Of a stretch of DNA of 64,000 bases, positions 35,346 to 46,110 are shown piece by piece (positions within the stretch are counted from its first letter, which is position 1; every line of letters begins with the position of its first letter). This stretch comes from Prosopocoilus inquinatus (lineage: Eukaryota; Arthropoda; Insecta; Coleoptera; Lucanidae). The stretch lies in the NCBI GenBank assembly GCA_036172665.1, contig CM069870.1, positions 69,874,212-69,938,211 of the forward strand, in the 5' to 3' direction. Position numbers and translations under genes: made by a program. Below the pieces are notes generated by a model, which saw only the letters and a list, made by a program, of their open reading frames with translations, was not told the DNA's origin and did no database searches.

Positions 35346-37785
35346 CACCGCAATCCAATTGCCCGATTTTCGCACAGTATAATGTCGAACCTGACCGCCT
35401 GAGGACGCGCCTTCAGTCGATGTACTTTTTTTTTAATTCATTAATTTTTAAATAAATTTTTAAGTTGGTTTAAGTGGTTTAGAGTTCGAACGCAACCAGA
35501 TCATACACAGGGATCTATTGAAATGATTTTCCTTCGATTTCAATTCATAAGAATCCGGATTTTCTTGTACAAAACAGATGATTAATTTTTAATTTACTTT
35601 TCTTAAATTAAAAAAAAAAAAAAAAACTTTTCATCTCGACACTTAATTAAATGCTATTCAAGCTCTGGATGAACGAGCCATCACCTTCCTCAGTTCTGCT
35701 TTGCAGTACAAAGAAAATATCTTTGAACTCTTCGTTTATGTTTAACGCATTTAAATTTGTTACCAACCGTTAGTTAAAAACGATCGTTTTCCACATTCGT
35801 TACTAACGCGTGGTGTCGACGACATAAGCGTTTGAATTACTGCCAGGTACACCGGTGCTTAAAAGTTTTCGGAGTACTAGCCAGATCACTGGCAGTAGTA
35901 AATTTTGTGCTTTGGAATTATGAACCTTACAGCTTTTACAAGCGTACCTGCTGTCCGGATAATAAAACCGGCCATCGCAAACACAGGGATTTAAAATAGA
36001 CACGAACGTATTCAACCAACTTGATTAATTACTTATACTGGTAGAAACGCATTCATTATTTAGTTAGTAAATTTAACAAAATTTGTTTCCTAAATATTAT
36101 AACGTGTAGGCAAAATAAATAAAGAAAACAATGTGAAATTAAAATTTCTGAATCTTTGATAAATATAGTGAAATGAAATGTAACTATGCGTGCATATCAT
36201 TATTATCAATAAAGACCTTTTTATTGTTATTATTATTAAATGAGTAAATGAAATAGAATCTATTATTTTCGTAAATAAATAGATTTTATAGTTTAATGCG
36301 ATATACATATTATTAGCTTACTAATTTATAGCTTTGTTGACTAGAACCTTATTATACGGAAAGCGCATTTTATATTATTAGAATACGAAAAAAAATTAAA
36401 TAGTATTAATTGATTTTGTATAATATTTTTTCTAAATTAAATTAAATGATCAAGAATAAATGTCCCATCATTCGCTTATTTTGACAAATTAAAGGTTATA
36501 AGTTTGAATAATTTATTTTTAACTTCTGAATTAATGCAAACTTGCGAAAACTTTCGATTAACTTTTCAACTAATTCTACTCATGCCAGATTATTTGAGAA
36601 GGCTTTTTTTATTAAAACTTAAAAAAGTAATATTATTTTTTCATTTCTAGCTTAGATAAAATTTGAATGTATTTTTAACGTAAGTACAGTATGTTTTAAC
36701 TATGTATTACAATTTTTATATTCTAAGAAAACTATACTCTAGGAGTTTATTATTAAGCTTGCTTCTAGGAAGCTAATGTATGTAGAGGTTATAGTTTACG
36801 TATTTTCAGAATTTTTAAATTTAATACACTTCTTGAATGTCCAGCTTGTAATCACAAATGTTTTTATTTCAATTCCAAGAAGGCTAAAATAATAAAGAGC
36901 ATGCATGTTATGAATTTTCAGAATTCGTAAATTTAAATCTATTACTTCGAATGCCCTAATCATAATCGCATGCTATAGGTAAACAATAGTTTCTCTGATA
37001 TCCTCATCCTCAATAATGATTCTCCATACAGTTATTTTAATTGTTTCCAATGATCAACATTAATTTATTTCTTGCCATAGTAATTTTGGTATTACGCATA
37101 TTTTTTATATAAAATTGTATAAGTTTTTTTTTTATATATTTTGCAGTGCGGTTTTTTGTGGTAACTCTAGAAGATAATATGTAAAAAAACCTAGAATTTT
37201 TGTATATAAGCTTTTTCTCAGCTCCTAAAATAAAACATTGTAACATATAAAAATAACCTTATACATCTCGCTCAGCTCATTTTTGTATATTTCATATTTA
37301 CCAAAAATCGCTTTACTCTTTTCTCGTAATTAAAATTTTAGAATAAAAATTTCTATAAAGTAATAAAACTTTTGTGAAATAAAAAAATTAAAGAACAAAT
37401 CAGACGTTGCGTATAATTATAATTTTTCCAATTAATTTACATCATCGATCCTTTAAACTAATTTAAAATTCATGTATTTCTTTAGATATATAAAGATCTG
37501 TTATGTAAGAAAATAAAATATTCTAATTTAGGTAAAATAAAATTGTTGTTACATTTTTGATAAATGATAAATGAAACTAAATACTTGGGTTACAACAAAA
37601 TTCAACGCATCATAAACATCCACCGGCCGCGGCAGTTTAAGAGGATTAACGACCGTCTTATCGGGGTGCGGAGAAAGTACCCTCCTTTCTTAAGGTTCAA
37701 AATAAATTAGACCTGTTTCAATAAGGGTCATATTCGAACAGTTTTATTGCTTTTCGTTTCGAAACTTTTAAGCACCGGTGTACGG

Positions 37786-38282
37786 TTGGTGACTTGGTGG
37801 TAGCTGCGCTCCGGAGGAAAAACAAACTAGATTTGGACGGCCGCGACATCCGCCGGAAAGTTGTTTTTTTGAAAATTGGTATGTTGCCGTTTTGCTTTCG
37901 CTGTTTCATTATCGTCAAGTCTACCATCGAAACGATTCCATTTTAAGAAAGATGAACGTTAACTAACTAATTCTTTGCCAATGAAGATTGCACAAAATTT
38001 AACAATGCGGGTCCTTTATATCTACATCTACATTAACGGTAACAATAATGTTCACCCTATCTACTGTACCCGCGTTAGTTATATCTAATCTTTTACAAAC
38101 AGGTATGCACCTTTAATAACTGTACGTAAATAATAATCCGTTCGTTCAGTGTAAATTATTTTAAAAACGATTTTTTTATTTGGTCAATCGTCCTGGTCAT
38201 TTTTGGTCATTTTTTTGGTAGTGGAAATTTGTAGATACAAACAAAACTAAATGTTCTAAATTTGGGGGTAAGAAAAACTTAC
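37786..38282. other. Unique sequence, no gene seen
   Basis: The minus-strand frame at 37718-37927 overlaps the palindrome end and is not recognised. The rest is AT-rich and featureless. Confidence 0.4.
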
Positions 38283-38330
38283 GTTTTGACGTATTAGTAT
38301 TCGTTTTCGGCAAAGGACGGGGTGGCTTAC
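38283..38330 (-). CDS. Candidate 48-base microexon or recursive (ratchet) splice site
   Basis: On the minus strand a long pyrimidine tract ends TTTTCTTTCCAG, followed directly by GTAAGCCACC. Forty-eight bases later comes a perfect donor, GTAAGT. Two readings are possible. As an exon it is 16 codons long and symmetric in phase; entered in phase 1 it reads KPPRPLPKTNTNTSK, an SH3-ligand-like proline motif, and it is compatible with the phase-1 ends of the three upstream exon candidates. Alternatively, CAG|GTAAGC regenerates a donor at the splice junction, the defining property of recursive splice sites in long insect introns. The two readings may coexist. An open 16-codon frame is weak evidence by itself; the splice signals are the strong part. 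Confidence 0.45.
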
Positions 38331-38409
38331 CTGGAAAGAAAAAAAGTGATTTAATAAAAGTACTGGGCGTCTTCCTTCTATAATTTCCCTCTACGCTTTT
38401 TTTCGTTCA

Positions 38410-40480
38410 GTAAATTTTGATTTTTGTGTCAGTCGCCATTATCGAGAAATCGAGAAAAAAGTTACATCGATTTCTAATTGATACGTTTCGTCTATTGATT
38501 GACTGACGTTTCGACTATCCACCTTCCTTTAAGAATTTTATTCAAACGTAGAAAACAATTGAGTCGTTCTTCTTTTCCTGTCAGTTGCGCTCTTTTGAAT
38601 GTCTTATCTCTTCTGCGATTTAAAAAAAAAAATCAATTTTTGAATTTAATCGAGAAATCGAGAAAAAAAATACATTACAACATTTTCTGATTATCGATTG
38701 GCGTTTCGAAATTCATTGACAATGAATGAGACAATTGACGATCATTTGTTTTTCTAAAGAAAACAATTGTCAATCATTTTTCTTGAGAAACTATCGAATG
38801 GATAATAATAAAATAAACAATTGACGATCAATTTTTCAATAGAACAATTGACAATCAATTTTACCACATAAACTATCGACTAGAATAAAGGAAAGGAACA
38901 ATCGAAGATCAACTTTCTTTAAAGAAACGATAGACGATCAATTTTTTTAGAAAAGCTATTCATTTGAATAATATATGAAACTATGGATTTTTTTAAAGAA
39001 ACAATTGATTATCAATTTCTTTAAAAAAAAACTATTGGATTGACGATCAGTTTTTTTTTAAAGAAAAACGACAACCAATCTTTTTTTATATAGAGAAGCC
39101 ACCGACTTGAATAATAAAAAAAATAATTAACAATTTTTTTGAAAGACAACTAAATCTCTTTAAAGAAGCAATCGACAAACAATTTCATTGAAAGAAATTA
39201 TTGAATTGAGCAATAAAAGAAACAATTGACGATCATTTTTTTTTATTAATGAAAATAATTGACAAAGATTTTGTTTTCAAGTAAACAATTGAGAATCAGT
39301 TTTCTTTTAAAGACATTATCGAATTGAATAATATAATAAACAATTGATGGTCAATTTTTTTTCTAAAGAAAACAATTGTCATCATTTTTCTTGAGACACT
39401 ATCGAATGGATGACAATAAAATAAACAATTGACGATAAATTTCTCATTTTTTTCAAGAAAACAATTGACAATCAATTTTACCACAGAAACTATCGAACAG
39501 AATAAAGGAAGGGAACAATCGAAGATCAATTTTCTTGAAAGAAACAATAGACGATCAATTTTTTTTAGAAAAGCTATTCAATTGAATAATAAAAGAAACG
39601 ATGGAAATTTTTAAGGAAACAATTGATGAAATTTTTTTTTTAAACTATTGGATTGACGATCAGTTTCTTTTTAAAGAAAAACGACAATCATTTTTTTTGT
39701 AGAGAAACCACTCTTTTTTTTAAAGACAACTAAATCTCTTTAAAGAAGCAATCGACAATCAAGTTCATTGAAAGAAATTATTATTAAACAATAAAAACAA
39801 TAAAAAGAAACAACTGACTTTTTTTTATTAATGAAAATAATTGACAAAGATTTTGTTTTTAAGTAAACAATTGAGAATCAGTTTTCCTTTAAAGACATTG
39901 AATAATATAATAAACAATTGACGGTCAATTTTTTTTGTGTCAGTCGCCATTACCGAGAAATTGAGAAAAAAGTGACATCGATTTCCAATTGATGCGTATC
40001 GTCCATTGATTGGTTGACGTTTCGACTATTCACCTTCCTTTAAGGGGTTTTATTAAAACGAAGAAAACAATTGAGTTATTTTTCTTGAGAAACTATCGAA
40101 TGAATAATAAAATAAACAATTGATGATCAATTTTCTAAGAGAACAATTGACAATCAACTTTTCCACAGAAACTATCGAATTGAATAACGAACAGAAACAA
40201 TCGAAGATCAATTTTCTTCAAAGAAACAATAGACGATCAATTTTTTTTTTAGAGAAGCTATTCAGTTGAATAATAAAAGAAACGATGAATTTCTTTAAGC
40301 AAACAATTGATAATCAATTTCTTAAAAAAAACCTATTGAATTGACGATTAGGTTTCTTTAAAGAAAAAACGACAACCATTTTTTTTTTGTAGAGAAACCA
40401 CTGAATTGAATAATAAAAAATATAATTAACAATTTTTTTTTAAGAAACAATTGACAACCAATCTTTTATAAGAAGCAACC
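38410..40480. repeat. Satellite with AAACAATTGACGATCAATTTTT words, ~600 bp higher-order unit
   Basis: The short word ACAATTGAC(G/A)ATCAATTT and variants occurs dozens of times. Larger units repeat: AACTATCGAATGGAT...ATAGACGATCAATTTTTTTAGAAAAGCTATTCA at 38790, 39393 and 40092. The segment GTGTCAGTCGCCATTA...TTTCGACTATTCACCTTCC occurs at 38428 and 39937. Confidence 0.85.
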
Positions 40481-40701
40481 AACAGTATTTGACGAGAAAC
40501 TTTAAAATGTCTTCCTCCTCAGCTTTCTTTTAAAAATTGCTCTGTAACAAATTTTAATTTTCTTTGTTTTTTTTTGGTACATCTAATATTACTATAACTT
40601 TTCGATTTCTTTTCGTTTATCGTTACATTCAGTGATCTTTTGCGACAGCGAATTTATTTATTTAAGCAGACTCGAATTGGTGTTATTATTATTATTGTTA
40701 A

Positions 40702-40829
40702 GGCCCGATCTTATCACCTCCTGATAAATTTAACCGTCGGTTAATATCCTTGGAAACCGTTGTGCCGATAATGGTTTCCTAGGATATTAACCGACGGTTA
40801 AATTTATCAGGAGGTGATAAGATCGGGCC
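40702..40829. mobile_element. Tourist-like (PIF/Harbinger) MITE, 128 bp, near-perfect hairpin
   Basis: The ends are GGCCCGATCTTATCACCTCC and its exact reverse complement; arms of about 58 bp pair almost without mismatch. It is flanked on both sides by TAA. A 3-bp TWA target duplication and a GGCC... terminus are typical of PIF/Harbinger elements. The near identity of the arms suggests a young insertion. A diverged relative lies at 48453-48578. Confidence 0.8.
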
Positions 40830-41250
40830 TAAGTGAAACCTTAGTAAAAGGGTTGTTGGAATATACAGGGTGTTTCACAACTTCACACAGAAATTGCAAC
40901 TATTGAAAGCAGACATGAAAAATAAAACTATTTTCGGCACAAAAAATTTGCGGAAAACCACGAAATAGTCTTGCTTAAGAACGAAGCCAAAAAGCAACGA
41001 ACGAGATGCAGCATTTGGTCATCGTAATAGCTTCGTAGCGTTCAGCGAAACTACCAATTAGAAAATAGAGATAATAACATAAGGCGGCGGAACGAGGACG
41101 GGCGAGCTTACTAGAACGAGAAGAAATAAATTAGCAAGACGAGCCGATTAATTAGGATCGTCAGGAGGAGATATTTCTTTTCCCATCCGAGCGCATCCTC
41201 TTTGTTTTTATCGTCGAAAGGATCGCCGCCGCTGGCGTTCGCCGACTTAC

Positions 41251-41275
41251 CAGAGGCGTGCGCGCGCGGGCTCAT
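41251..41275 (-). CDS. Candidate alternative first coding exon 1c (8 codons + 1 base)
   Basis: The minus strand reads AAATTAA then ATG, giving MSPRAHAS, and ends in a strong donor CTG|GTAAGTCGG in phase 1. The surrounding 300 bases are GC-richer and non-repetitive, as expected of a promoter region. It ends in the same phase as the candidates at 52050 and 53018, so all three could splice to one downstream exon. The peptide is too short to identify, and the ATG context is only moderate. Confidence 0.3.
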
Positions 41276-41559
41276 TTAATTTCCAAATTGAGGAGCGTTC
41301 CGCTCCTGCGATCATCAAGAGATGCATGCATTCAGATTACTACTTTCATTTGGCGGGGGCATTCGTAATTAATTTCTGTATCTCTGAAACTAACTTGGTA
41401 TTATACAAAGTGTTGGGGAATTTTGACGGACCTGTACACTGGATGTAAGAAGTTTTTTTTAAAGCAAATTACAACAACGACAAGTTAGTGACTAAAACAC
41501 ACAAATTTTCTGAAAATTATTATCTATTACGCGTAAAAACCACGTAAAAGACAAAATTT

Positions 41560-42540
41560 GGTTGGTTTGGTCCTCAATTGCTACGCATCGGCGTTTTGTC
41601 CCCAACTCGATTGGCAATTGTTTTCCCTTAAATTACAAAATTACGACTTAAAATTGTACAAAAAGAAATTGACGGATCGTCAGAGAAATCCTCGGTATTA
41701 GTTTGTTTTGCATCAATTTTTCAAGCTGTACCTCCACATTCAATTGTCTTTCGGTTTTCGGTTTTGAAATCGACTGTCAATTGTTTACTTTAATTAAAAT
41801 CCGAGAGGAATTTGAATTTGAAAACTCTTTTTACTTAAACTTAAATCTCGCAAACTACTTTTTCGATAGTCAATAACTTCTTATTTAAAAATCTGATCGT
41901 CAATTGTCAATTCACGTAGATTTGATGTTACTTCTCCACGTAATCGATTGTCATTTGTTTTCATTCGACGCCAGTTTTCCGGCTTTGAAATACAAAGGAA
42001 GCGTTTTTTTTGTAAAAATTGACGTTTGTTAAATTATTTGATCGTCAATTACTTCGACTGTCAATTGTTTTCTTCTCGATCAAAAATTTTTGAAAATTTG
42101 AAATTTCACAGAGAAAAAAATGAAAACCGAATCAAAAATTGTATGACGCGAAATTCGGAAAGAATTTGTTTGTTCTTTATTTGTTTTGCGTCCGATTCTT
42201 CAAGCCCCACCTCGATTTTCAATTGTTTTTCGTTGTTCACCTTCGAGATTGAGGACTTTTTTCGCAAAACTTAAATATCGGCGAAATTTTGGCGCCATTT
42301 CTGATTGTCAATTGTTTAGTGACAATTTTTGTGTTTCAAAAAAAAAAAAAATCTGATCGTCAGTTGTTTTGTAATAATTTGGTAATAAGTTATACCGTCA
42401 TTCGATTCTCAATTGTTTTCCATTTTAAATAATATAAAATCCGGGAGGAATTTGAATTGCATTTTTTTTTAATCGAACAAGTCTCGCAAATGTTTGACAC
42501 ATTCTCGATCGTCGGTTGTTTTGTGTCGTAGGAGAAGACG
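41560..42540. repeat. Degenerate array of GATCGTCAATTGTTTTC words (reverse of 38410-40480)
   Basis: CAATTGTTTTC preceded by (GA)TCGTCA or similar occurs near 41618, 41742, 41780, 41893, 41950, 42050-42070, 42218, 42310, 42360, 42412 and 42505. The word is the reverse complement of the GAAAACAATTGACGATC word of the array to the left, so the two arrays face each other across a 1.1 kb island. Confidence 0.6.
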
Positions 42541-42799
42541 AAACTTAAAATAAATTCTCAAAATTATTTTAAATGAATTTTTGTTGGGGGAGTAGGGGGG
42601 ACATAGATGACGTTATTGGAAAAAATATTAGGTGGAATTCAGACGTCGACTTCTCATTCAATTTTTTTCTCTCGAAAAACAAAAGAATCTAACTGTTCTT
42701 TCTAACATAAGTGCGTGCGTTGACTTCCTTTTAAAACTATTGATTACGTCCACAAATAAAATAATAATAATAAAATGTAATAGAAGAGAGACTAAGACT
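42541..42799. other. Unique spacer, no gene seen
   Basis: AT-rich with a short G run (42585-42600). The plus-strand frame 42632-42970 runs into the next repeat array and is not recognised. Confidence 0.4.
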
Positions 42800-43850
42800 A
42801 CAGATCCAAACTCGTCTCGCGAGTACGTTTCATTTGATAGGTCACACGACGTACTTGGCTTTCTTTTTCTGGGTAATTTCGATTATAAGTCGACCATCAT
42901 CAATTTTAAGATGGAGTTCCGAATGACGGTCACGTGCGATTGTTTAAGACGTTCGATTCAGAAGCAGTAGTTCTAAACTTTTGACATTTAAACTCGTCTT
43001 GGAAGGACGTTTCATTTGATAGGTCGCACGATATACTTGGTTGTCTTGTTCGTAAGTAATTTCGATTACAAGTCGACCGTCTTCAATTTTAAGACGGAGT
43101 TCTGAATGACGCTCACGTTCGATTGTTTAAGACGTTCGATTTAGAAGGCAGCGGTTCGACGCTGTGACGTTTAAATTAGTCTTGCAAGTACGTTTCATTT
43201 GATACGTCACGCGACGTACTTGGCTATCAATTTCGTGAGTAATTTCGATTATAAGTCGACCATCATCAATTTTAAGATGGACTTGCGAATGACGGCTACG
43301 TTCGATTGTTTAAGACGTTCGATTTAGAAGGCAGCGGTTCGACACTCTGACGTTTAAATTAGTCTTGCAAGTACGTTTCATTTGATACGTCACGCGACGT
43401 ACTTGGCTATTAATTTCGTGAGTAATTTCGATTATAAGTCGACCATCATCAATTTTAAGATGGACTTGCGAATAACGGCCACGTTCGATTGTTTAAGACG
43501 GTCCACTTGGAAGGCAGCAGTTCGACACTCTGACGTTTAAATTAGTCTTGCAAGTACGTTTCATTTGATACGTCACGCGACCTACTTGGCTATTAATTTC
43601 GTGAGTAATTTCGATTATAAGTCGACCATCTTCAATTTTAAGACGGAGTTCTGAATGGAAGTTAGGTTCGATTGTTTAATACGTACGATTCGGAAAGCAG
43701 CAGTTCTAAACATTGACATTTAAGCTCGTCTCGTGAGTACGTCTCATTTGATATGTCACACGACGTACTTACCCGTCTTGTTTGTGAATAATTTCGATTA
43801 AAAGACGACCATCTTCAATTTTAAGACGGAGTTCTGAAGCACCGTGACGT
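42800..43850. repeat. Tandem array, ~185 bp unit, six copies
   Basis: GTACGTTTCATTTGAT(A) recurs near 42822, 43007, 43185, 43370, 43555 and 43740. Each is followed by GTCGACCATC(A/T)TCAATTTTAAGA and a TTCGATTGTTTAAGACGTTC segment. Units 3-5 (about 43150-43640) are almost identical, pointing to recent homogenisation in the middle of the array. Confidence 0.9.
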
Positions 43851-43934
43851 TGCGTTTTTGAAATGAGGGATTTTTTTCTAAGTACACAAACTCATAAGTT
43901 TTGGATAATACGAGAAAAATATATAAACTACAAA

Positions 43935-44109
43935 CGTGGTAGTTGATCGGGTTTTTAGGGCAAAAAAGATTCTAAATCATTCAGCTGACCAGTTTCGGTT
44001 TTTATTCTAAACCTTCATCAGAGCCTAAAAGGTAACAGTAAGATTCTATCAAATAATAATAAAAAAAAAAAAGGTTTACCTCAGATTAAAACAGGGCGCC
44101 AATTTCATT
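43935..44109 (-). mobile_element. 175 bp hammerhead-bearing insertion with 13 bp target duplication
   Basis: TATAAACTACAAA occurs at 43922-43934 and at 44110-44122, directly flanking the insert. The insert carries a hammerhead-type motif on the minus strand and a poly-A run (plus strand 44058-44071). It has no ORF. The flanking-duplication length is the same as for the insertion at 10811. Confidence 0.6.
43983..44025 (-). ncRNA. Hammerhead ribozyme motif 3
   Basis: Minus strand: GGCT, CTGATGA, one extra A, GGTTT/AAACC stem II with loop AGAATAA, GAAA, minimal stem III AC-TG-GT, cleavage base C, AGCT pairing with GGCT. Both core boxes are intact. The unpaired A between core and stem II is unusual and may lower activity. 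Confidence 0.5.
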
Positions 44110-44122
44110 TATAAACTACAAA

Positions 44123-44648
44123 GCAGACGAAATGCAAAATATATTTATTAAGAGAATAAAAATAAATTTGTTCAAAAAACAAAAGAATTACGTTAAAAAA
44201 ATGATGAAAACGAATAAAAAGCAAAAAAGACTGACTAATAACTGAAAAATTAGAAAATATAACTAAAATGAAAAGACCGATAGAAATTTTACCGAAATAC
44301 AACGAGTACAAACAAATAAAAGGAAAAATGTGAATCAGAAACGAAAACAAAATGCGAGGATTACAAAAGAAGAACAAAAAAAGAACAGAAAACGAAACGA
44401 AAATAGGGGAAATTCATTATTTTAAATAGAACTATTATTATTTTGATTAGAAAACTGTAAATACGAAAACAAATACAGAAAAATTTCACGAAAGAGACGG
44501 AAAATTAAAACAAACAAAAATTGTTCGAAAACATCAAACTATCAGGAAACAAAAAATATAGAAAACGAAACGGATACAAAAATTTAATTCAATAAAAAAT
44601 TTAAAAATACAAAACAGAAGAAAACTGAAATATCTTGGAAACATGAAA
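44123..44648. other. A-rich low-complexity sequence
   Basis: Dominated by AAACAAA/GAAAAC words on the plus strand. The minus-strand frame at 44105-44377 is a hydrophobic reading of this composition and is not a gene. Confidence 0.5.
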
Positions 44649-44724
44649 GTTTAATGTATTGGACTGTGGCTTGTTTAACAATAAATTTGGATTTGACTCC
44701 TAACCACACTGTTAAAAAAAAAAA

Positions 44725-44769
44725 AACTAAATACGTATTTCGGCAGCTATGCTGCCATCTTCAGTAGTT
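44725..44769 (-). ncRNA. Hammerhead ribozyme motif 4
   Basis: Minus strand: AACTA, CTGAAGA, one extra T, stem II GGCAGC/GCTGCC with loop ATA (six perfect pairs), GAAA, self-complementary stem III ATAC/GTAT, cleavage base T, TAGTT pairing with AACTA. The extra T between core and stem II departs from the strict consensus. Confidence 0.5.
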
Positions 44770-44820
44770 GCGACTTCTATCCTACTAACTTCTTCTGTGA
44801 TTTAGTAGGATAGAAGTCGC

Positions 44821-44865
44821 AACTACTGAAGATGTCAGCATGGCTGCCGAAATACGTATTTAGTT
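44821..44865 (+). ncRNA. Hammerhead ribozyme motif 5 (inverted copy of motif 4)
   Basis: Plus strand: AACTA, CTGAAGA, one extra T, stem II GTCAGC/GCTGCC with loop ATG (one mismatch), GAAA, stem III ATAC/GTAT, cleavage base T, TAGTT. It is slightly more decayed than motif 4. Confidence 0.5.
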
Positions 44866-44927
44866 TTTTTTTTTTTTTTAAAACAGTGTGGTTAGGAGTC
44901 AAATCCAAATTTATTGGAAACATGAAA

Positions 44928-46110
44928 AATAAAAAGAACGGAAAACAAAAGAATATGGACGATTAATTGATTATCCATTGAATGGTTTTGTTTCGCTTAA
45001 TTCTTCTATTTTTATTTATTTTTTTAATCAAATCATCAATTTTTACGATTTTATTTATTCACTTCGTGTAAGTCTCGTGTTCTCTCTTTTTTAATACGCC
45101 GTCAATCTTTTTTTCTAATTCTTTTTATTCTTGTTCTTTCTTTGGAATACTAGAATTATAATTGTTTTATTTAGAAAAGAATAGAAGAAGAAAAAGCCAA
45201 TGAAAACTGTTCCAAAAAATTTAAAAAAATATTGAAAACGAACCGGGTGCAAAAATTTAATTAACAAAAACAAAACAAAAGAAACGCGAAAAATAAAAAG
45301 ACAGGAAAATAAAAGAATAACGACTTTTAAAAAAATTAGAAAAAAAATTGTAATTGATTATCCAATTAATTGTTTTATTTTACTCTTCTATTTTTTAATT
45401 TATTTTTTTTTAATCAAATCATCAATTTTTACGATATTGTTTGTGCTCTTCGTGTTAGTCTCGTGTTTTCTTTTTTTAATACGCCTTCATTCTCTTTTCT
45501 TTTCTCTAATTGTATTTACTTTTGTTCTTTTTTTTTGGGTTACTAGAAGTATGATTGTCTTAATTAGAAAATTATAAATAGAAGAAGAAAAAGGCAATAA
45601 AAGTAACTCTCAGATAAAAAATATTCAGTATAAAATACGTACGAAAATATAATTGGATGGAGAATAAAAACAAATGAAAACTGAAACAAACAACATCGAA
45701 ATACGACGAATATAGAGAACGGAAAACAAAAGAATATCGACGATTATTATATTTTTTAATGAAATAATCAATTTTTTTGTTAGTCTCGTGTTTCTTTTTG
45801 AATCTTTCTTCTTTTTTCAAATTATTTTTTCTGTCTTCACACTTCATAAGCTTTCCGTCAAAATTTTTCCTTTTTTTTGTTTTTTCTTCTCTTTTAAATA
45901 ATTTATTCGATTTCCTTGTGATTTTTTTCTTCAAACGGTTCGGAGGCAAACTTTCTTTTGTTTCATTTAATTTGGTTTTGTTAATTACTTCTTGTGATTT
46001 TTCATACGAAATTTATTTTTAGTATTGTTGCATTGACAATTAATCCCTACAATTCGCTTTTTTCTTTTCGATTTTTCTTCGTCGTTCTTCGATTTTTTCT
46101 CTCCCTCGTC
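44928..46110. repeat. Degenerate tandem repeat, ~390 bp unit, three copies
   Basis: ATTGATTATCC...AATCAAATCATCAATTTTTACGAT...GTTAGTCTCGTGTT...AATACGCC recurs at about 44957, 45351 and 45740, in order and orientation. The units are extremely AT-rich. Frames at 45572-45949 and 45777-46022 are composition artefacts. Confidence 0.7.

Larger units (their letters stand above)
32690..37785. repeat. ~5.1 kb imperfect palindrome with arms of about 2 kb
   Basis: Inverted matches run in mirrored order along both halves: ATGCTTAAAAGTTTCGAAA (32705) against 37760; CCGGTG(C/G)AGATGTTTATG (32855) against 37605-37625; AAAGGATCGACGATGTTAATTAA (33090) against 37433-37455; TTAAACTCCTAGAATATA (34141) against 36730-36750; CAAGTTGGTTGAATA to AAAGCTATAAGGTTCATAAT (34729-34835) against 35925-36025. 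The centre is about 34950-35800. The outermost motif CACCGGTGCTTAAAAGTTT also appears at 35857-35876, next to the centre. Arms are diverged with indels. It could be a very large foldback transposon or an ancient inverted duplication. Confidence 0.7.
40481..41559. other. Non-repetitive island between two inverted arrays
   Basis: Contains a MITE (40702-40829) and, at 40980-41340, a GC-richer stretch with a candidate first exon (41251-41275). TATACAGGGTGTTTCAC at 40862 resembles an insect transposon end. The GC-richer part could be a promoter region for the minus strand; no TATA box is obvious. Confidence 0.4.
44649..44913. mobile_element. 265 bp inverted double insertion with 14 bp target duplication and two ribozyme motifs
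   Basis: TTGGAAACATGAAA occurs at 44635-44648 and 44914-44927. Between them, 44680-44788 and 44802-44912 are inverted arms of about 109 bases with few mismatches and a 13-base loop, plus about 31 extra bases at the left end. Each arm holds one hammerhead-type motif, so the ribozymes point in opposite directions. Two head-to-head copies inserted in one event would explain this; inverted partial copies are known for Penelope-like elements. Confidence 0.65.

Noticed and set aside
35640..35720. CTGAGGA on the minus strand followed by a pairing segment, as another hammerhead
   Set aside because: No GAAA box follows stem II, and stem I cannot be formed.
34707..36015. Paired open frames in both palindrome arms (CVCDGRFYY...YxCKSxKVHN) resembling a cysteine-rich domain
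   Set aside because: Comparing the two copies codon by codon, most differences change the amino acid and one copy has a stop. There is no sign of selection on a protein, so I treat them as non-coding repeat.
38410..40480. Regular short repeats that might be called a CRISPR array
   Set aside because: Units are degenerate, spacers are themselves repetitive, there are no cas genes, and the DNA is eukaryotic.
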